Below the pieces are notes generated by a model. It saw only the letters and a list, made by a program, of their open reading frames with translations. It was not told the origin of the DNA and made no database searches. From Halobellus limi (lineage in GTDB: Archaea; Halobacteriota; Halobacteria; Halobacteriales; Haloferacaceae), in assembly GCF_004799685.1 (NCBI RefSeq), contig NZ_CP031312.1:186001-250000 (forward strand): 64,000 nt of DNA. The letters run 5' to 3'. The stretch's first letter is position 1; each line of letters opens with the position of its first letter. Made by a program: the position numbers and the translations under genes. Positions 45,584-53,801 of the stretch are shown in pieces.

Positions 45584-46492
45584 TCAGCCGACCGCTCGAA
45601 TGAGCACGAGCAGCGTCCCGACCGACGCGAGCGTGGTGAGGAACACGTTCAGCGAGGCGAACTCCTCGTCGCCGCCGAGTTCGTTCGCGAACACGTACGT
45701 CGACACCGCCGTCGGCATCCCGAGCATCACGATGACGGCCGTGAAGGTCGCGGCGCCGACCGAGAGTACCGAGAAGGTCGCCCACGCGAGCGCCGGCATG
45801 ACCGCGATCTTCGTCGCGACCACCGCGCCGGTCGCGCCGACGTCGACGTTCGGAAGATCGATCTGGAGCGATGCGCCGACGCACAGCAGCGCGATCGGCA
45901 GCGCCAGCGCTCCGAGGACGTCGAGGCCGGCGGTGAGCGGTCCGGGCACCGACAGGCCGAGCGAACCGACGGTCAGCCCGAGGACGAGCGTCGCGAGCAC
46001 GGGGTTTCGGGCGAGTCGGCGCAGTTCCTCCCGGATCGACGCCTCCGCCTCGTTGATCGCCGTGAGGACGACGATCGTGAGCGGGACCTGCGTCAGCGAG
46101 ACCACGCCGAGGACGACGCTCGCGATCGCGGTCACGTGGTCGTCGAACGTTGCCGCCACGAGCGGGAGCCCGAGATATCCCAGGTTCGAGTGGTACGACT
46201 GGATGATCGCGACGCTCTGTCTCCCGCGGCGCTCCTGTCTCCGGTGGAGCAGCCACGCGATGGCCGCCGTCGCGAAGAGCACCGACAGCAACCCGACGAA
46301 CAGGTCGGCCGTGAGCAGTTCGCCGACGGCCTGGTCGTACGTCGAGACGAAGATGAGCGCCGGGAGCGCGACGTAGTACGCGAGCGCGTTGAGCCGCTGG
46401 GTCCTGGCCTCGTCGAGCACGCCCGAGAACCGGAGGCCGGCCCCCACGAAGAGGAGCGCGAGCAGTCCGAGGAGTCGGCCGAGGACCTCCAT
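45584..46492 (-). CDS. AEC (auxin efflux carrier) family transporter
   Basis: A 302-residue membrane protein with about ten helices. It shows the inverted-repeat pattern of the AEC family, including LGRLLGLLALLFVGAGLRFSG at the start, QSYHSNLGYLGLPLVAATF with the conserved Asn-x-Gly-Pro-like helix break, and LPIALLCVGASLQID. Family members carry organic anions such as malate or malonate. It is convergent with the phosphatidyltransferase and divergent from the next gene. Confidence 0.8.
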   Translation of the reverse strand: MEVLGRLLGLLALLFVGAGLRFSGVLDEARTQRLNALAYYVALPALIFVSTYDQAVGELLTADLFVGLLSVLFATAAIAWLLHRRQERRGRQSVAIIQSYHSNLGYLGLPLVAATFDDHVTAIASVVLGVVSLTQVPLTIVVLTAINEAEASIREELRRLARNPVLATLVLGLTVGSLGLSVPGPLTAGLDVLGALALPIALLCVGASLQIDLPNVDVGATGAVVATKIAVMPALAWATFSVLSVGAATFTAVIVMLGMPTAVSTYVFANELGGDEEFASLNVFLTTLASVGTLLVLIRAVG

Positions 46493-46570
46493 GGGTGCTC
46501 CGAGTCGACATGGCGACTTACGTCGTTCGACTCGCCGTCGTGCGCTCCGCCGCTTTCGTTCCGTGTGATG

Positions 46571-46580
46571 ATTTATTTAG
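46571..46580 (+). promoter_or_regulatory. TATA-like element of the gene at 46601
   Basis: ATTTATTTAG lies 21-30 bases before a GTG at 46601. It overlaps the alternative ATG at 46568, which favours the GTG start. Confidence 0.5.
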
Positions 46581-46600
46581 GACCGTTCCGAAGGCCGCCT

Positions 46601-47077
46601 GTGTCCGAACGAGCCCACGACCTGATCGACGACCACGACGTCGATCCGGAACTGATCGAGGCGCTGCTGTGGCGGTACGGGGCGGACGTCGAGACCCCCG
46701 ATCCGGAGTCGCTCGACGGGGCCCGCGAACGGGTGTACGAGTTCATCCGGGAGAACGGACCGTCGCTCCGCACGGCTGCCGATCACTTCTACCGGTTCGA
46801 GGACCACCCCGACTACGGGTCCAGACCGGACGCGCCGGCGACGGAGCCGGACTTCGAGATCGCGCTCGATCGACTCGTCGAAGCGGGGCTGATCGCCCGC
46901 ACCGACGACGACCTCCCGCGGTACTCGGCGTCGTTTCACGACGTCCTCGTCGACGCCGGACCCTCGTTCACCGCCGACGAGATCGACGCGCTCTGTGAGG
47001 ACACCGGGATGGACAAGCGGGCGGTCTACCACTGCGTGCTCGGGTCGCTCGAACTCGACTTGGACCTCGGCCGATGA
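46601..47077 (+). CDS. Small acidic protein, unknown function
   Basis: A 158-residue protein with two helical modules: HDLIDDHDVDPELIEALLWRYG near the N-terminus, and DFEIALDRLVEAGLIARTDDDLPRYSASFHDVLVD, which resembles a winged-helix. It overlaps the following HEAT gene by four bases (ATGA). The start is chosen from the TATA element. No family is recognised; a DNA-binding role is possible but not shown. Confidence 0.5.
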   Translation: MSERAHDLIDDHDVDPELIEALLWRYGADVETPDPESLDGARERVYEFIRENGPSLRTAADHFYRFEDHPDYGSRPDAPATEPDFEIALDRLVEAGLIARTDDDLPRYSASFHDVLVDAGPSFTADEIDALCEDTGMDKRAVYHCVLGSLELDLDLGR

Positions 47078-47799
47078 CGGGCGAGGAGCCGACACCGTCG
47101 GCCGGCCCGGCGTCGCTCCCCGCCGACCCGGGCGAACGGCGAGCGCTCGCGGAGCGACTGCTCGATCGGGCGGACGAAACGCCGGATTCGATCTCCCGCG
47201 AGGAGATGAAGACCGTCGTCTCGCTCCTGGCCACCGACGACGGAGACGACCGTGTCGCCGCCGCGGAGACGCTCCAGCACCTCCACGACCGCCCGGAGCT
47301 GTTCGCGCCGTTCGTCGACGAGGTGCTCGCCGCCGTCGGTCCGTACCCCGACGACGTCGACGGGATCCCGGGGCCGGTCGAGTGGATGGGGTCTGCCGCG
47401 ATCAGAACGCTCGTCTACGCCGCCGACTCGCTGGCGCGCGTCGCCCAGGACCGGCCGGACGCCTTCGTCCCGTACGCCGAGGCGTTGGCCGAGCGGCTCC
47501 GGAGCGAGGAGAACCACCCTCGCTCGCTCCTGTTCGTCCTCGGATACGCGGAGGCGGCCGACCCCGGAACGGTCCCGAGAGACTGGCTGAAATCCGAACT
47601 GTGCGACCTGCTGGACCGCGGTCGCGGCAACGGTTTCCCCTCGTGGGCCGCCGATACGCTCGGCGCGCTCGGCGATCCAGACGTCCTGCCGGCGCTCCGC
47701 GAGTCCCACCCCGGCGAAGACGGCGACGATCCGACACGGAGGGCGTTCGACGACGCGATCGAGACGCTCGAAGCGGTCGACGGCGACGGACCGGCGTAG
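47074..47799 (+). CDS. HEAT-like helical repeat protein
   Basis: A 241-residue helical protein with repeat-like pairs: VAAAETLQHLHDRPELFAPFVDEVLAAVG, AAIRTLVYAADSLARVAQDRPDAF and SLLFVLGYAEAADPGTVP. Each starts with the kind of helix seen in HEAT repeats. It has no zinc ribbon, unlike the HEAT protein at 30816. It is translationally coupled to the preceding small protein, so the two may act as a pair. Partner and function are unknown. Confidence 0.65.
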   Translation: MTGEEPTPSAGPASLPADPGERRALAERLLDRADETPDSISREEMKTVVSLLATDDGDDRVAAAETLQHLHDRPELFAPFVDEVLAAVGPYPDDVDGIPGPVEWMGSAAIRTLVYAADSLARVAQDRPDAFVPYAEALAERLRSEENHPRSLLFVLGYAEAADPGTVPRDWLKSELCDLLDRGRGNGFPSWAADTLGALGDPDVLPALRESHPGEDGDDPTRRAFDDAIETLEAVDGDGPA

Positions 47800-47873
47800 C
47801 GACGGCCGGACGCGTCGGCCGGCGCCCCGCCGGCCGGGGTAGACCTTTCCCCTGTCGCGTCCTGCCCCCGAGT

Positions 47874-49094
47874 ATGACACCGACCCAGGGCTTCACGTTC
47901 GACTTCCACCCCGGAACGATCGTCGTCGGCGCCGGCTGCGTCGGCCGGCTCGGCGACGGACTCGACCGACGCGGGCTGGAGCGCGCGGTGCTCGTGAGCG
48001 GCCGGACCGTGGGAACGACGGCGGCGGTCGTCGATCCGATCCGGGAGGGGCTTGGCGACCGACTCGTCGCGGAGTTCCCGGAGACGACGCCGGCGAAGAC
48101 GCTCGGCACCGCGCTCGCGGGTCTCCGACTGGCCCGCGACCGCGACGTCGACGCGGTCGTCGCCGTCGGCGGCGGGAGCACGCTCGACACGGCGAAGGTC
48201 CTCGCCGCGCTCTCCTCGCACGCCGACGGGGAGGCGGTCGCCGAGCGCGCCCTCGACACCGGCGCGCTGTCCGTCGCCGACGGGGGAGACCCGCTCCCGA
48301 TCGTCGCCGTGCCGACGACGCTCGCCGGGGCGGACCTCTCTGACATCGCGGGCGTGACGCTCACACTCGACCGCGACGCCTTGGTCGAGGAGGCCCACGA
48401 GAGCGGGGGCGTCGGCGACCCCCGACTGATGCCCGAGGCGCTGTACTACGATCCGGACCTATACCGGACGACGCCCGCGTCGGTGCTGGCCGCGTCGGCG
48501 ATGAACGGCTTCGACAAGGGGATCGAGATGCTGTACTCGCCGCACGCGACGCCGATCACCGACGGCACCGCCGCGCGGGGGCTGCGTCTCCTCCAGTCGG
48601 GACTCGGGACGATCCGCGAGGAGCCGATGGACGCCGAGCGACTCGGCGACGTCCTGGCCGGCGTCGTGAACGTCCAGTACGGCCTCGCCGGGGCCGATGG
48701 ATACCGCGCCTCGATCATCCACGCGTTCGGCCACGGCTTCTCGCACGGCTCCGACGTCCACCAGGGCACGATCCACGGCGTCCTCGCCCCGTACGTGCTG
48801 CGCTACGTCTTCGACTCCGTCGACGGCAGGCGCGACCTGCTCGCGGAGGCGCTCGGCGTCGACGCCGCGAACCGACCGCCCGACGCCGTCGCGGCGGGCG
48901 TCATCGACGCCGTCGCGGCCGTCCGCGACGACCTCGGTCTTCCGAACCGACTCCGCGACGTCGAGGGGGTCGAACAGGCGCGGTTCCCCGAGATCGCGGC
49001 GGCCGTGGCCGACGACGACCTGCTCTCTGTCGCGCCCGAGGGCGTCGATCCCTCGGTCGAGGAGATCGTCGGGATCCTCGAACGGGCGTGGTGA
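47874..49094 (+). CDS. Iron-type alcohol dehydrogenase family protein (maleylacetate reductase-like)
   Basis: A 406-residue protein of the iron-containing ADH superfamily. GGGSTLDTAKVLAAL (about 99-113) binds the NAD(P) phosphate, and HAFGHGFSHGSDVHQGTIHG (about 281-300) has the metal-ligand histidines. VPTTLAGADLS is the conserved loop before the metal site. Substrates in this superfamily range from alcohols to maleylacetate and glycerol; it is not clearly the glycerol-1-phosphate dehydrogenase of archaeal lipids. It stands alone and ends in tandem copies of its last codons. Confidence 0.82.
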   Translation: MTPTQGFTFDFHPGTIVVGAGCVGRLGDGLDRRGLERAVLVSGRTVGTTAAVVDPIREGLGDRLVAEFPETTPAKTLGTALAGLRLARDRDVDAVVAVGGGSTLDTAKVLAALSSHADGEAVAERALDTGALSVADGGDPLPIVAVPTTLAGADLSDIAGVTLTLDRDALVEEAHESGGVGDPRLMPEALYYDPDLYRTTPASVLAASAMNGFDKGIEMLYSPHATPITDGTAARGLRLLQSGLGTIREEPMDAERLGDVLAGVVNVQYGLAGADGYRASIIHAFGHGFSHGSDVHQGTIHGVLAPYVLRYVFDSVDGRRDLLAEALGVDAANRPPDAVAAGVIDAVAAVRDDLGLPNRLRDVEGVEQARFPEIAAAVADDDLLSVAPEGVDPSVEEIVGILERAW

Positions 49095-49185
49095 ACGGTC
49101 ACAGGCGAGGGCGACGATCGGGCGTGGCGAACTGTCGAGGGCGAGGGGAACGACCGGACGTGGCGAACGGTCGCAGGCGACGGCC
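49080..49185 (+). repeat. 36-bp tandem units across the end of the iron-type ADH gene
   Basis: Units begin at 49080 (the last codons GAACGGGCGTGGTGA), 49116 and 49152, with a 36-base period. The second and third units read GGGCGTGGCGA and GGACGTGGCGA, so here the stop is lost from the copies. A further partial CGTGGCG match lies around 49185. Confidence 0.7.
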
Positions 49186-49205
49186 GTGGCGTTCGATGCG
49201 TCGGA

Positions 49206-49781
49206 TCAGATCTCCGCCTCGCGGAGCGCCTCCGCCAGCCGCGAGCCGTCCGGGACGGCGTCTTCGAACGCCGCGGATCCGATCTCGACCCCGCCGTTGA
49301 CCGAGAGGAAGCCCAGTCCCCCGCCCGCGGCGTCGTCGAGGTTGGCGAGGAACGCGACCTTCCGGGTCGCGGGGACGCCGTCGATCGTCAGCCCCTCGTC
49401 GATCGAGCCGTACAGCCGTCGGTGCTCGTGGACGTGCTCCACGCAGCGTGCCGTGGGTGCGAAGAGCAGGAGGAGGTACAGGCCCGGACCCTCCCGCCCG
49501 AGTCGCTTCCGGAGGTCGTGGGCGTCGTCCTCGTAGAAGTACCGCTCCATCCGTCGGTACTGTCTGAGGATCTCGTTGGCCCCGCCGGCCATCCGGACGG
49601 CCGGGTCCGCCTTCAGTTCGACGAGGTACTCGACCCGCTCGGGCGGGTCCGTCCGGACGTAGAGGTCGACGGACCCCCGGTTGCCGTAGTGGTCGTAGGG
49701 CTCTTCGAGGCCGATCTCGGGGTCGTCGAACGCCGCCTCGAAGTGCTCGACCGCGGCCGTCGCCAGTTCGTCCTCCCGCAT
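49206..49781 (-). CDS. PD-(D/E)XK-like nuclease-fold protein
   Basis: A 191-residue protein. The core reads GSVDLYVRTDPPERVEYLVELKAD, in which Asp and Glu-Leu-Lys have the spacing of a PD-(D/E)XK nuclease site. Helices around QYRRMERYFYEDDAHDLRKRL follow, as in holiday-junction and restriction-type folds. The ATG at 49781 (MREDELATAAVEHF) is preferred because a TATA-like element lies about 25 bases upstream on the minus strand (about 49805-49812). Whether it is a nuclease or a structural relative is unknown. It is divergent from mobA and about 120 bases from it. Confidence 0.6.
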   Translation of the reverse strand: MREDELATAAVEHFEAAFDDPEIGLEEPYDHYGNRGSVDLYVRTDPPERVEYLVELKADPAVRMAGGANEILRQYRRMERYFYEDDAHDLRKRLGREGPGLYLLLLFAPTARCVEHVHEHRRLYGSIDEGLTIDGVPATRKVAFLANLDDAAGGGLGFLSVNGGVEIGSAAFEDAVPDGSRLAEALREAEI

Positions 49782-49898
49782 CGGTTCGAGTGACTGCTCG
49801 GCGGGATATATGTGCTCCGCTCCGCGCGGTCGCTCTGCACCCCCCGGACCCTGGCCGTCCCTCGCCACGTTCTTGGTCCCCGTTCCCCTAGGCGGGGT

Positions 49899-50522
49899 AT
49901 GCGCGCAGCACTCGTCCTCGCCGGCGGGCGCTCGACCCGCTTCGGCGACCGCGACAAGGCCGTCGCGGACCTCGACGGCACGCCGATGATCCGCCGCGTC
50001 GTCGACCGCCTCGCGCCCGTCGTCGACGAGGTGGTACTCAACTGCCGAGCGGACCAGGTCGACGCCGTCGCCGACGCGTTCTCCGACGCCCCGTTCGACC
50101 CGGCGTTCGCGGTCGATCGCGACCCCGACGCGGGCCCGATGGCGGGCATCGCCCGCGGACTGGAGGCCGTCGCCGCCGAGTACACCGTCGTCGTCGCCTG
50201 CGACATGCCGTTCGTCGACCCCGACGTCGTCGAGTACCTCTTCGAGCGCGCGGCGGGCGCCGACGCCGCGGTCCCCCGCCCCGACGAGTGGTACCAGACG
50301 ACGCAGGCGGTCTACCGGACCGACGCGATGGCGGCGGCCTGTCGGCGGGCGCTCGACCGGGGGGACGACCGCATCGTCGCGCCGCTCGACGACCTCGAGG
50401 AGGTCGTCGTCGACGCCGACGAGATCCGATCGGTCGGCTCGCTGGACACCTTCGAGAACGTCAACACGCCGGAGGAGTTCGAGGCCGCGGTCGAGCGGAT
50501 TCGGACGGCGAACCGCGAGTAG
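49899..50522 (+). CDS. mobA: MobA-type molybdenum cofactor nucleotidyltransferase
   Basis: A 207-residue nucleotidyltransferase. The N-terminus has LAGGRSTRFGDRDKA (7-21), the GTP/CTP-binding signature of MobA and its relatives. DRDPDAGPMAGIARGLEAV and VVACDMPFVDPDVVEYL carry the metal and base contacts. It attaches GMP (MobA) or CMP (MocA) to molybdopterin; the two cannot be told apart by eye. yqeC, which works on molybdenum hydroxylases, is convergent downstream. The two genes share the tandem repeats at their 3' ends. Confidence 0.88.
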   Translation: MRAALVLAGGRSTRFGDRDKAVADLDGTPMIRRVVDRLAPVVDEVVLNCRADQVDAVADAFSDAPFDPAFAVDRDPDAGPMAGIARGLEAVAAEYTVVVACDMPFVDPDVVEYLFERAAGADAAVPRPDEWYQTTQAVYRTDAMAAACRRALDRGDDRIVAPLDDLEEVVVDADEIRSVGSLDTFENVNTPEEFEAAVERIRTANRE

Positions 50523-50532
50523 GCCGGAACGG

Positions 50533-50748
50533 TCAGACGTCGACGACGGGGTTCTGCATCGCTCCGACGACGTCGACGACGGGGTTCTGCATCGCTCCGA
50601 CGACGTCGACGACGGGTTTCTGAATCGCTCAGACGACGTCGACGACGGGTTTCTGAATCGCTCAGACGACGTCGACGACGGGTTTCTGAATCGCTCAGAC
50701 GACGTCGACGACGGGTTTCTGAATCGCTCAGACGACGTCGACGACGGG
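50533..50748 (-). repeat. 33-bp tandem repeats spanning the yqeC stop
   Basis: Six units beyond the gene begin at 50533, 50563, 50596, 50629, 50662 and 50695, next to the gene's own end at 50728. The period is 33 bases, except 30 in the most distal one. On the minus strand each unit encodes PVVDVV then stop or Gly, followed by AIQK or AMQN. The units at 50629, 50662 and 50695 keep TGA. In the two more distal units (50563 and 50596) the stop has become a glycine codon. Confidence 0.85.
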
Positions 50749-51486
50749 ATCGTCCGCGCGCATCTCCGCGAGGACGACCCGCGGGACGTCCGCGCGCTCG
50801 TGGATCTCGCCTGCGACCTCCCGGGCCGTCGCTTCGAGGTCGGCGTCGTCGACCATGTTGAGCAACGGGATCGGCGTCGCGTCCCGGGGGACGTCCTTGA
50901 GACCGCCGCGGTCGCTCGCGAGCACCTCGGCGACGTCCGCCGCTCCGATCGTTTCGCCGGGCTCCAGCCCCGTGAGTTTCGACACCTCGTCGACCCGGTG
51001 CACGAGCGACTCCGAGAGCGGTTCGCCGACCACGTGGACGCTCGCGATCGACACCACCGTGTCCGCTGTTCTGGGGAGCCGCGGCTCCCACTTGTCGGGC
51101 GCTTTGAAGCGCCGCATCCGGGCGCCGTCGGCCTTCACGAGGACGGGCACGTCCAACTCGCCGAGCGCGTCGACGACGTCCGGCTCGTACCCCCGATACC
51201 GATCCTCGCGCTCCCGCTCGGGGACGAGACCGAGCGGCCACCCGCCGGCCGCCGTTCCGTCCGGCCGGGTCGCGGGGGCCGCCAGTCGCTCGCGGGCTAT
51301 GTCGACCGGCTCGTCGGTGACGACGACTCCGTCCACCCACTCGTCGAAGATCGGAATCCGAACCGTCGCGGTGACGATCGCCCGATCGAGCCGCGTGGCG
51401 AGCGCTTCGAGGGTCGTCTTCTTGCCGCCGGCACCGACCACGCAGGTCGTCCCGGCGTCGGCGTTCAGCGCAGCAACGAGATCCAT
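50728..51486 (-). CDS. yqeC: YqeC-like selenium/molybdenum-hydroxylase maturation protein
   Basis: A 252-residue P-loop-like protein. VVGAGGKKTTLEALA (16-30) is the characteristic YqeC nucleotide-binding start, and VLVKADGARMRRFKAP is the second conserved block. YqeC occurs with selenium-dependent molybdenum hydroxylases in bacteria. Most haloarchaea are not known for selenium use, so it may serve molybdenum hydroxylase maturation without Se. An exact origin-box sequence lies within its coding region at 51051-51076. The end is marked by many tandem copies. Confidence 0.8.
   Translation of the reverse strand: MDLVAALNADAGTTCVVGAGGKKTTLEALATRLDRAIVTATVRIPIFDEWVDGVVVTDEPVDIARERLAAPATRPDGTAAGGWPLGLVPEREREDRYRGYEPDVVDALGELDVPVLVKADGARMRRFKAPDKWEPRLPRTADTVVSIASVHVVGEPLSESLVHRVDEVSKLTGLEPGETIGAADVAEVLASDRGGLKDVPRDATPIPLLNMVDDADLEATAREVAGEIHERADVPRVVLAEMRADDPVVDVV
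51051..51076 (+). repeat. Origin recognition box inside the yqeC coding sequence
   Basis: ACACCACCGTGTCCGCTGTTC is identical over 21 bases to the origin box at 9775-9795 and ends in CTGGGG. It lies about 41 kb from that copy. On the yqeC strand it encodes PRTADTVVS, so it is also constrained as coding sequence. No AT-rich core lies near it. Confidence 0.6.
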
Positions 51487-51613
51487 AGACGTCGAAGGCG
51501 GCCCGGGCAGTTGAATCGTGCGCTTCCGACGGCGCCGGGGTCGCCACGAGAGCGCCTCCGTCCCGGTCGCCGGGACTCGATCGGGTTCGTCCCGTGGCCA
51601 GCCGAACTCCCAC

Positions 51614-51985
51614 TCAGGTGTGCTGTGCGGTGATGTCGGTCGAGGAGACCATCCCGACGAGGTCGTCGTCGACGACCGGCAGGTGACTGATCCCGAAGTT
51701 CTCCATCATCGCGGCCGCCTCGGTGAGTCGGAGGTCCGGCGGCACCGTCTCGACCGATTCGGTCATCACGTCGGCGACCGTCACCGCCGCCGGGTCGCGC
51801 TCGGCGGCGACCGCGTCGAGCACGTCCGTGCTGGTGACGATCGCGAGTTCGGTCGTCGGGACGAGCAGGGCGCTGACGTTCTCCTCGCGCATCCGCGCCG
51901 CCGCCTCCACGAGCGTCGCCTTGGGGCTGATCGTCACGAGCGGCGTCGACATCACGTCTCGCACCAGCGTCTGCGTGGTTGACAT
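51614..51985 (-). CDS. Two-CBS-domain protein
   Basis: A 123-residue protein made of two CBS domains (about 8-60 and 70-121). Each has the beta-alpha-beta pattern: VRDVMSTPLVTISPKATLVEAA, and VADVMTESVETVPPDLRLTEAA. Paired CBS domains bind adenosine nucleotides and sense energy state. It has no fused enzyme domain, so it probably regulates a partner in trans. It stands alone. Confidence 0.85.
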   Translation of the reverse strand: MSTTQTLVRDVMSTPLVTISPKATLVEAAARMREENVSALLVPTTELAIVTSTDVLDAVAAERDPAAVTVADVMTESVETVPPDLRLTEAAAMMENFGISHLPVVDDDLVGMVSSTDITAQHT

Positions 51986-52099
51986 ACCCCGACCGACGCG
52001 GTCGAGGGGCTTCGGCTTTTCGTCATCGCTGTCGCCGTCGTCCGCGGGCCGACGGTCGTTTTCCCGCCCTCGTGACGCTCCCGGTTTTCGCGACGCCGC

Positions 52100-52963
52100 T
52101 CAATCGTACCGCTTGCGCTCCTGCGTCGGGTGGTCCTTGATGAACACCTTCGTGTGGTCGTCGACGTCCTCCGTGATCCAGGAGTTCGCGCCGATGCTCA
52201 CGTGGTCGCCGACGGTCACCGCTCCGAGCACTTTGGTGCCGGCGCCGATGACGACGTGATCGCCGATGTCGGGGTGGCGCTTGTACCCCTTCTTCAGCGC
52301 GTGCTCGTCGCCCTCCTCCTCCTCGAAGTGGAGCGCGCCGAGCGTCACGTCCTGGTACAGCCGCACCCACTCGCCGACGGTCGCCGTCTCGCCGATGACG
52401 ACGCTCGTCCCGTGGTCGATGAAGAAGTGCTCGCCGATCTCCGCGCCCGGGTGGATGTCGATGCCGGTCTGGGTCTTCGCGTACTCGGTGAGCTCCCGCG
52501 CGTACTCGGCTGCATCGAGGCCGTAGAGCACGTGCGCGACGCGCTGGACCGCGATCGCCAGGAACCCCGGGTACGACCGGATGATCTCCATGTACGTCTT
52601 CGCCGCCGGATCGCCCTTATACGCGGCCTCGACGTCGAGCTTGAGGAGCTCGCGGATTCGGGGCAGGCTGTCGAGCACCGCGGCCACCGTCTCGTCCGGT
52701 CGGCTGTCCGTGTACGGGCAGATGCCGGCCTTGAACAGGCTCCCGAGCTCGTCGAGGCGATCCAGCACCGCCAGTTCGTCGCGGACGAGTTCCGGCGCGT
52801 TCCAGCACGTCGGGAAGAACAGCTCCTGGAGGATCGCGACCTCCTCGCGGCGGTGATCCCGATCCGGGAAGCACGCCGTCACGCTCGTCGGAAACGGGTC
52901 GGAGTCCTCCTGATACGAGGCGAACAGTCGTTCGTGGGCGTCGCCGGCGTATCGATAGTCCAT
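52100..52963 (-). CDS. cysE: Serine O-acetyltransferase
   Basis: A 287-residue enzyme that makes O-acetylserine from serine and acetyl-CoA for cysteine synthesis. The C-terminal left-handed beta-helix is visible as hexapeptide repeats: GIDIHPGAEIGEHFFIDHGT, VVIGETATVGEWVRLYQ and HVVIGAGTKVLGAVTVGDHVSIGANSW. His in IDHGT is the catalytic base of the family. A long N-terminal helical domain (about 1-150) matches the EpsC/CysE type. The ATG at 52963 is preferred over a longer frame because MDYRYAGDAHERL starts the domain. A MITE-related arm lies just upstream. Confidence 0.9.
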   Translation of the reverse strand: MDYRYAGDAHERLFASYQEDSDPFPTSVTACFPDRDHRREEVAILQELFFPTCWNAPELVRDELAVLDRLDELGSLFKAGICPYTDSRPDETVAAVLDSLPRIRELLKLDVEAAYKGDPAAKTYMEIIRSYPGFLAIAVQRVAHVLYGLDAAEYARELTEYAKTQTGIDIHPGAEIGEHFFIDHGTSVVIGETATVGEWVRLYQDVTLGALHFEEEEGDEHALKKGYKRHPDIGDHVVIGAGTKVLGAVTVGDHVSIGANSWITEDVDDHTKVFIKDHPTQERKRYD

Positions 52964-52992
52964 ACGTCGCGTTTGCGCCAACCCCGTATTAG

Positions 52993-53005
52993 AGTAGCGT
53001 TTGCA
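52993..53005 (+). mobile_element. Solo arm of the MITE-like element
   Basis: AGTAGCGTTTGCA matches the left arms at 24180 and 42373. I find no good partner arm within the next 200 bases, so it is probably a decayed or truncated copy. The surrounding gap (52964-53225) otherwise holds promoter-like AT-rich sequence near 53150-53175. Confidence 0.4.
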
Positions 53006-53225
53006 GGGATTCTCTCGCCCTCTCGTCGACGTGAAGCGACGCTCCGCCGACGGTGGCGGGACGCGAGACCTCTCGGCACCCGTCGTTCCGGCGGACGGCG
53101 TTCGCCGATACCGGCGCGCACGCCCGTGCGGTCGAGGCCGACGACCGCACAAGTGTTATTGTTCAGTGCACACAATATCGACTCGTCTGGACGACTGACC
53201 GCGTCGGTCCACCGGATCCCAACCC

Positions 53226-53801
53226 ATGAGCACACACGACGACGGCGACTGGCAGACGGCGATCGAACGGAACCGCGAACGGAAGGAACGGTACTTCCGC
53301 GAGAACCAGCGCTCGCCGATCCCGCCCGACCTGCGGGGCGAGGCCTTCCCCGGCCTCGCGTACTACGACGTCGATCCGGACTACCGGTTCGAACTCGAAC
53401 TCCACCGGTACGACGACCCCGAGACGGTCACCGTCGAGACGACGGCCGACGGCGAACAGACGTACCGTCGCGTGGGCCAGTTCCGGTTCGAGGTCGACGG
53501 TACCGAGGTCACCCTGGACGCGTTCGAGCCGACCGACGGGAGCGATCGGCTGTGGGTCCCGTTCCGCGACGCGACCAGCGGCGACGAGACGTACGGCGCC
53601 GGGCGATACATCGACCTCGAACCCGCCGAGGACCGCCGCGAGGACGGGACCTGGATCCTCGATCTCAACCGCGCGTACAACCCGACCTGCGCGTACAACC
53701 CCGCGTACGAGTGTCCGCTCGTCCCGGCGTCGAACTGGCTGGACGTCCCCGTCGAGGCCGGCGAACGCGACTTCCCGGTCGATGTCCACGACCCCGAGTA
53801 A
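53226..53801 (+). CDS. DUF1684 family protein
   Basis: A 191-residue protein with the DUF1684 signature: an RNRERKERYFRENQRSPIP start, FPGLAYYDVDPDYRFELEL, and the highly conserved end LNRAYNPTCAYNPAYECPL followed by ASNWL. Length is normal for the family. Its activity is unknown. Upstream, a GTGCACACAATATCG stretch is the only promoter-like feature. Confidence 0.85.
   Translation: MSTHDDGDWQTAIERNRERKERYFRENQRSPIPPDLRGEAFPGLAYYDVDPDYRFELELHRYDDPETVTVETTADGEQTYRRVGQFRFEVDGTEVTLDAFEPTDGSDRLWVPFRDATSGDETYGAGRYIDLEPAEDRREDGTWILDLNRAYNPTCAYNPAYECPLVPASNWLDVPVEAGERDFPVDVHDPE

Noticed and set aside
50533-50748. CRISPR array
   Set aside because: The units are contiguous 33-bp repeats without unique spacers, and they derive from the adjacent gene end.
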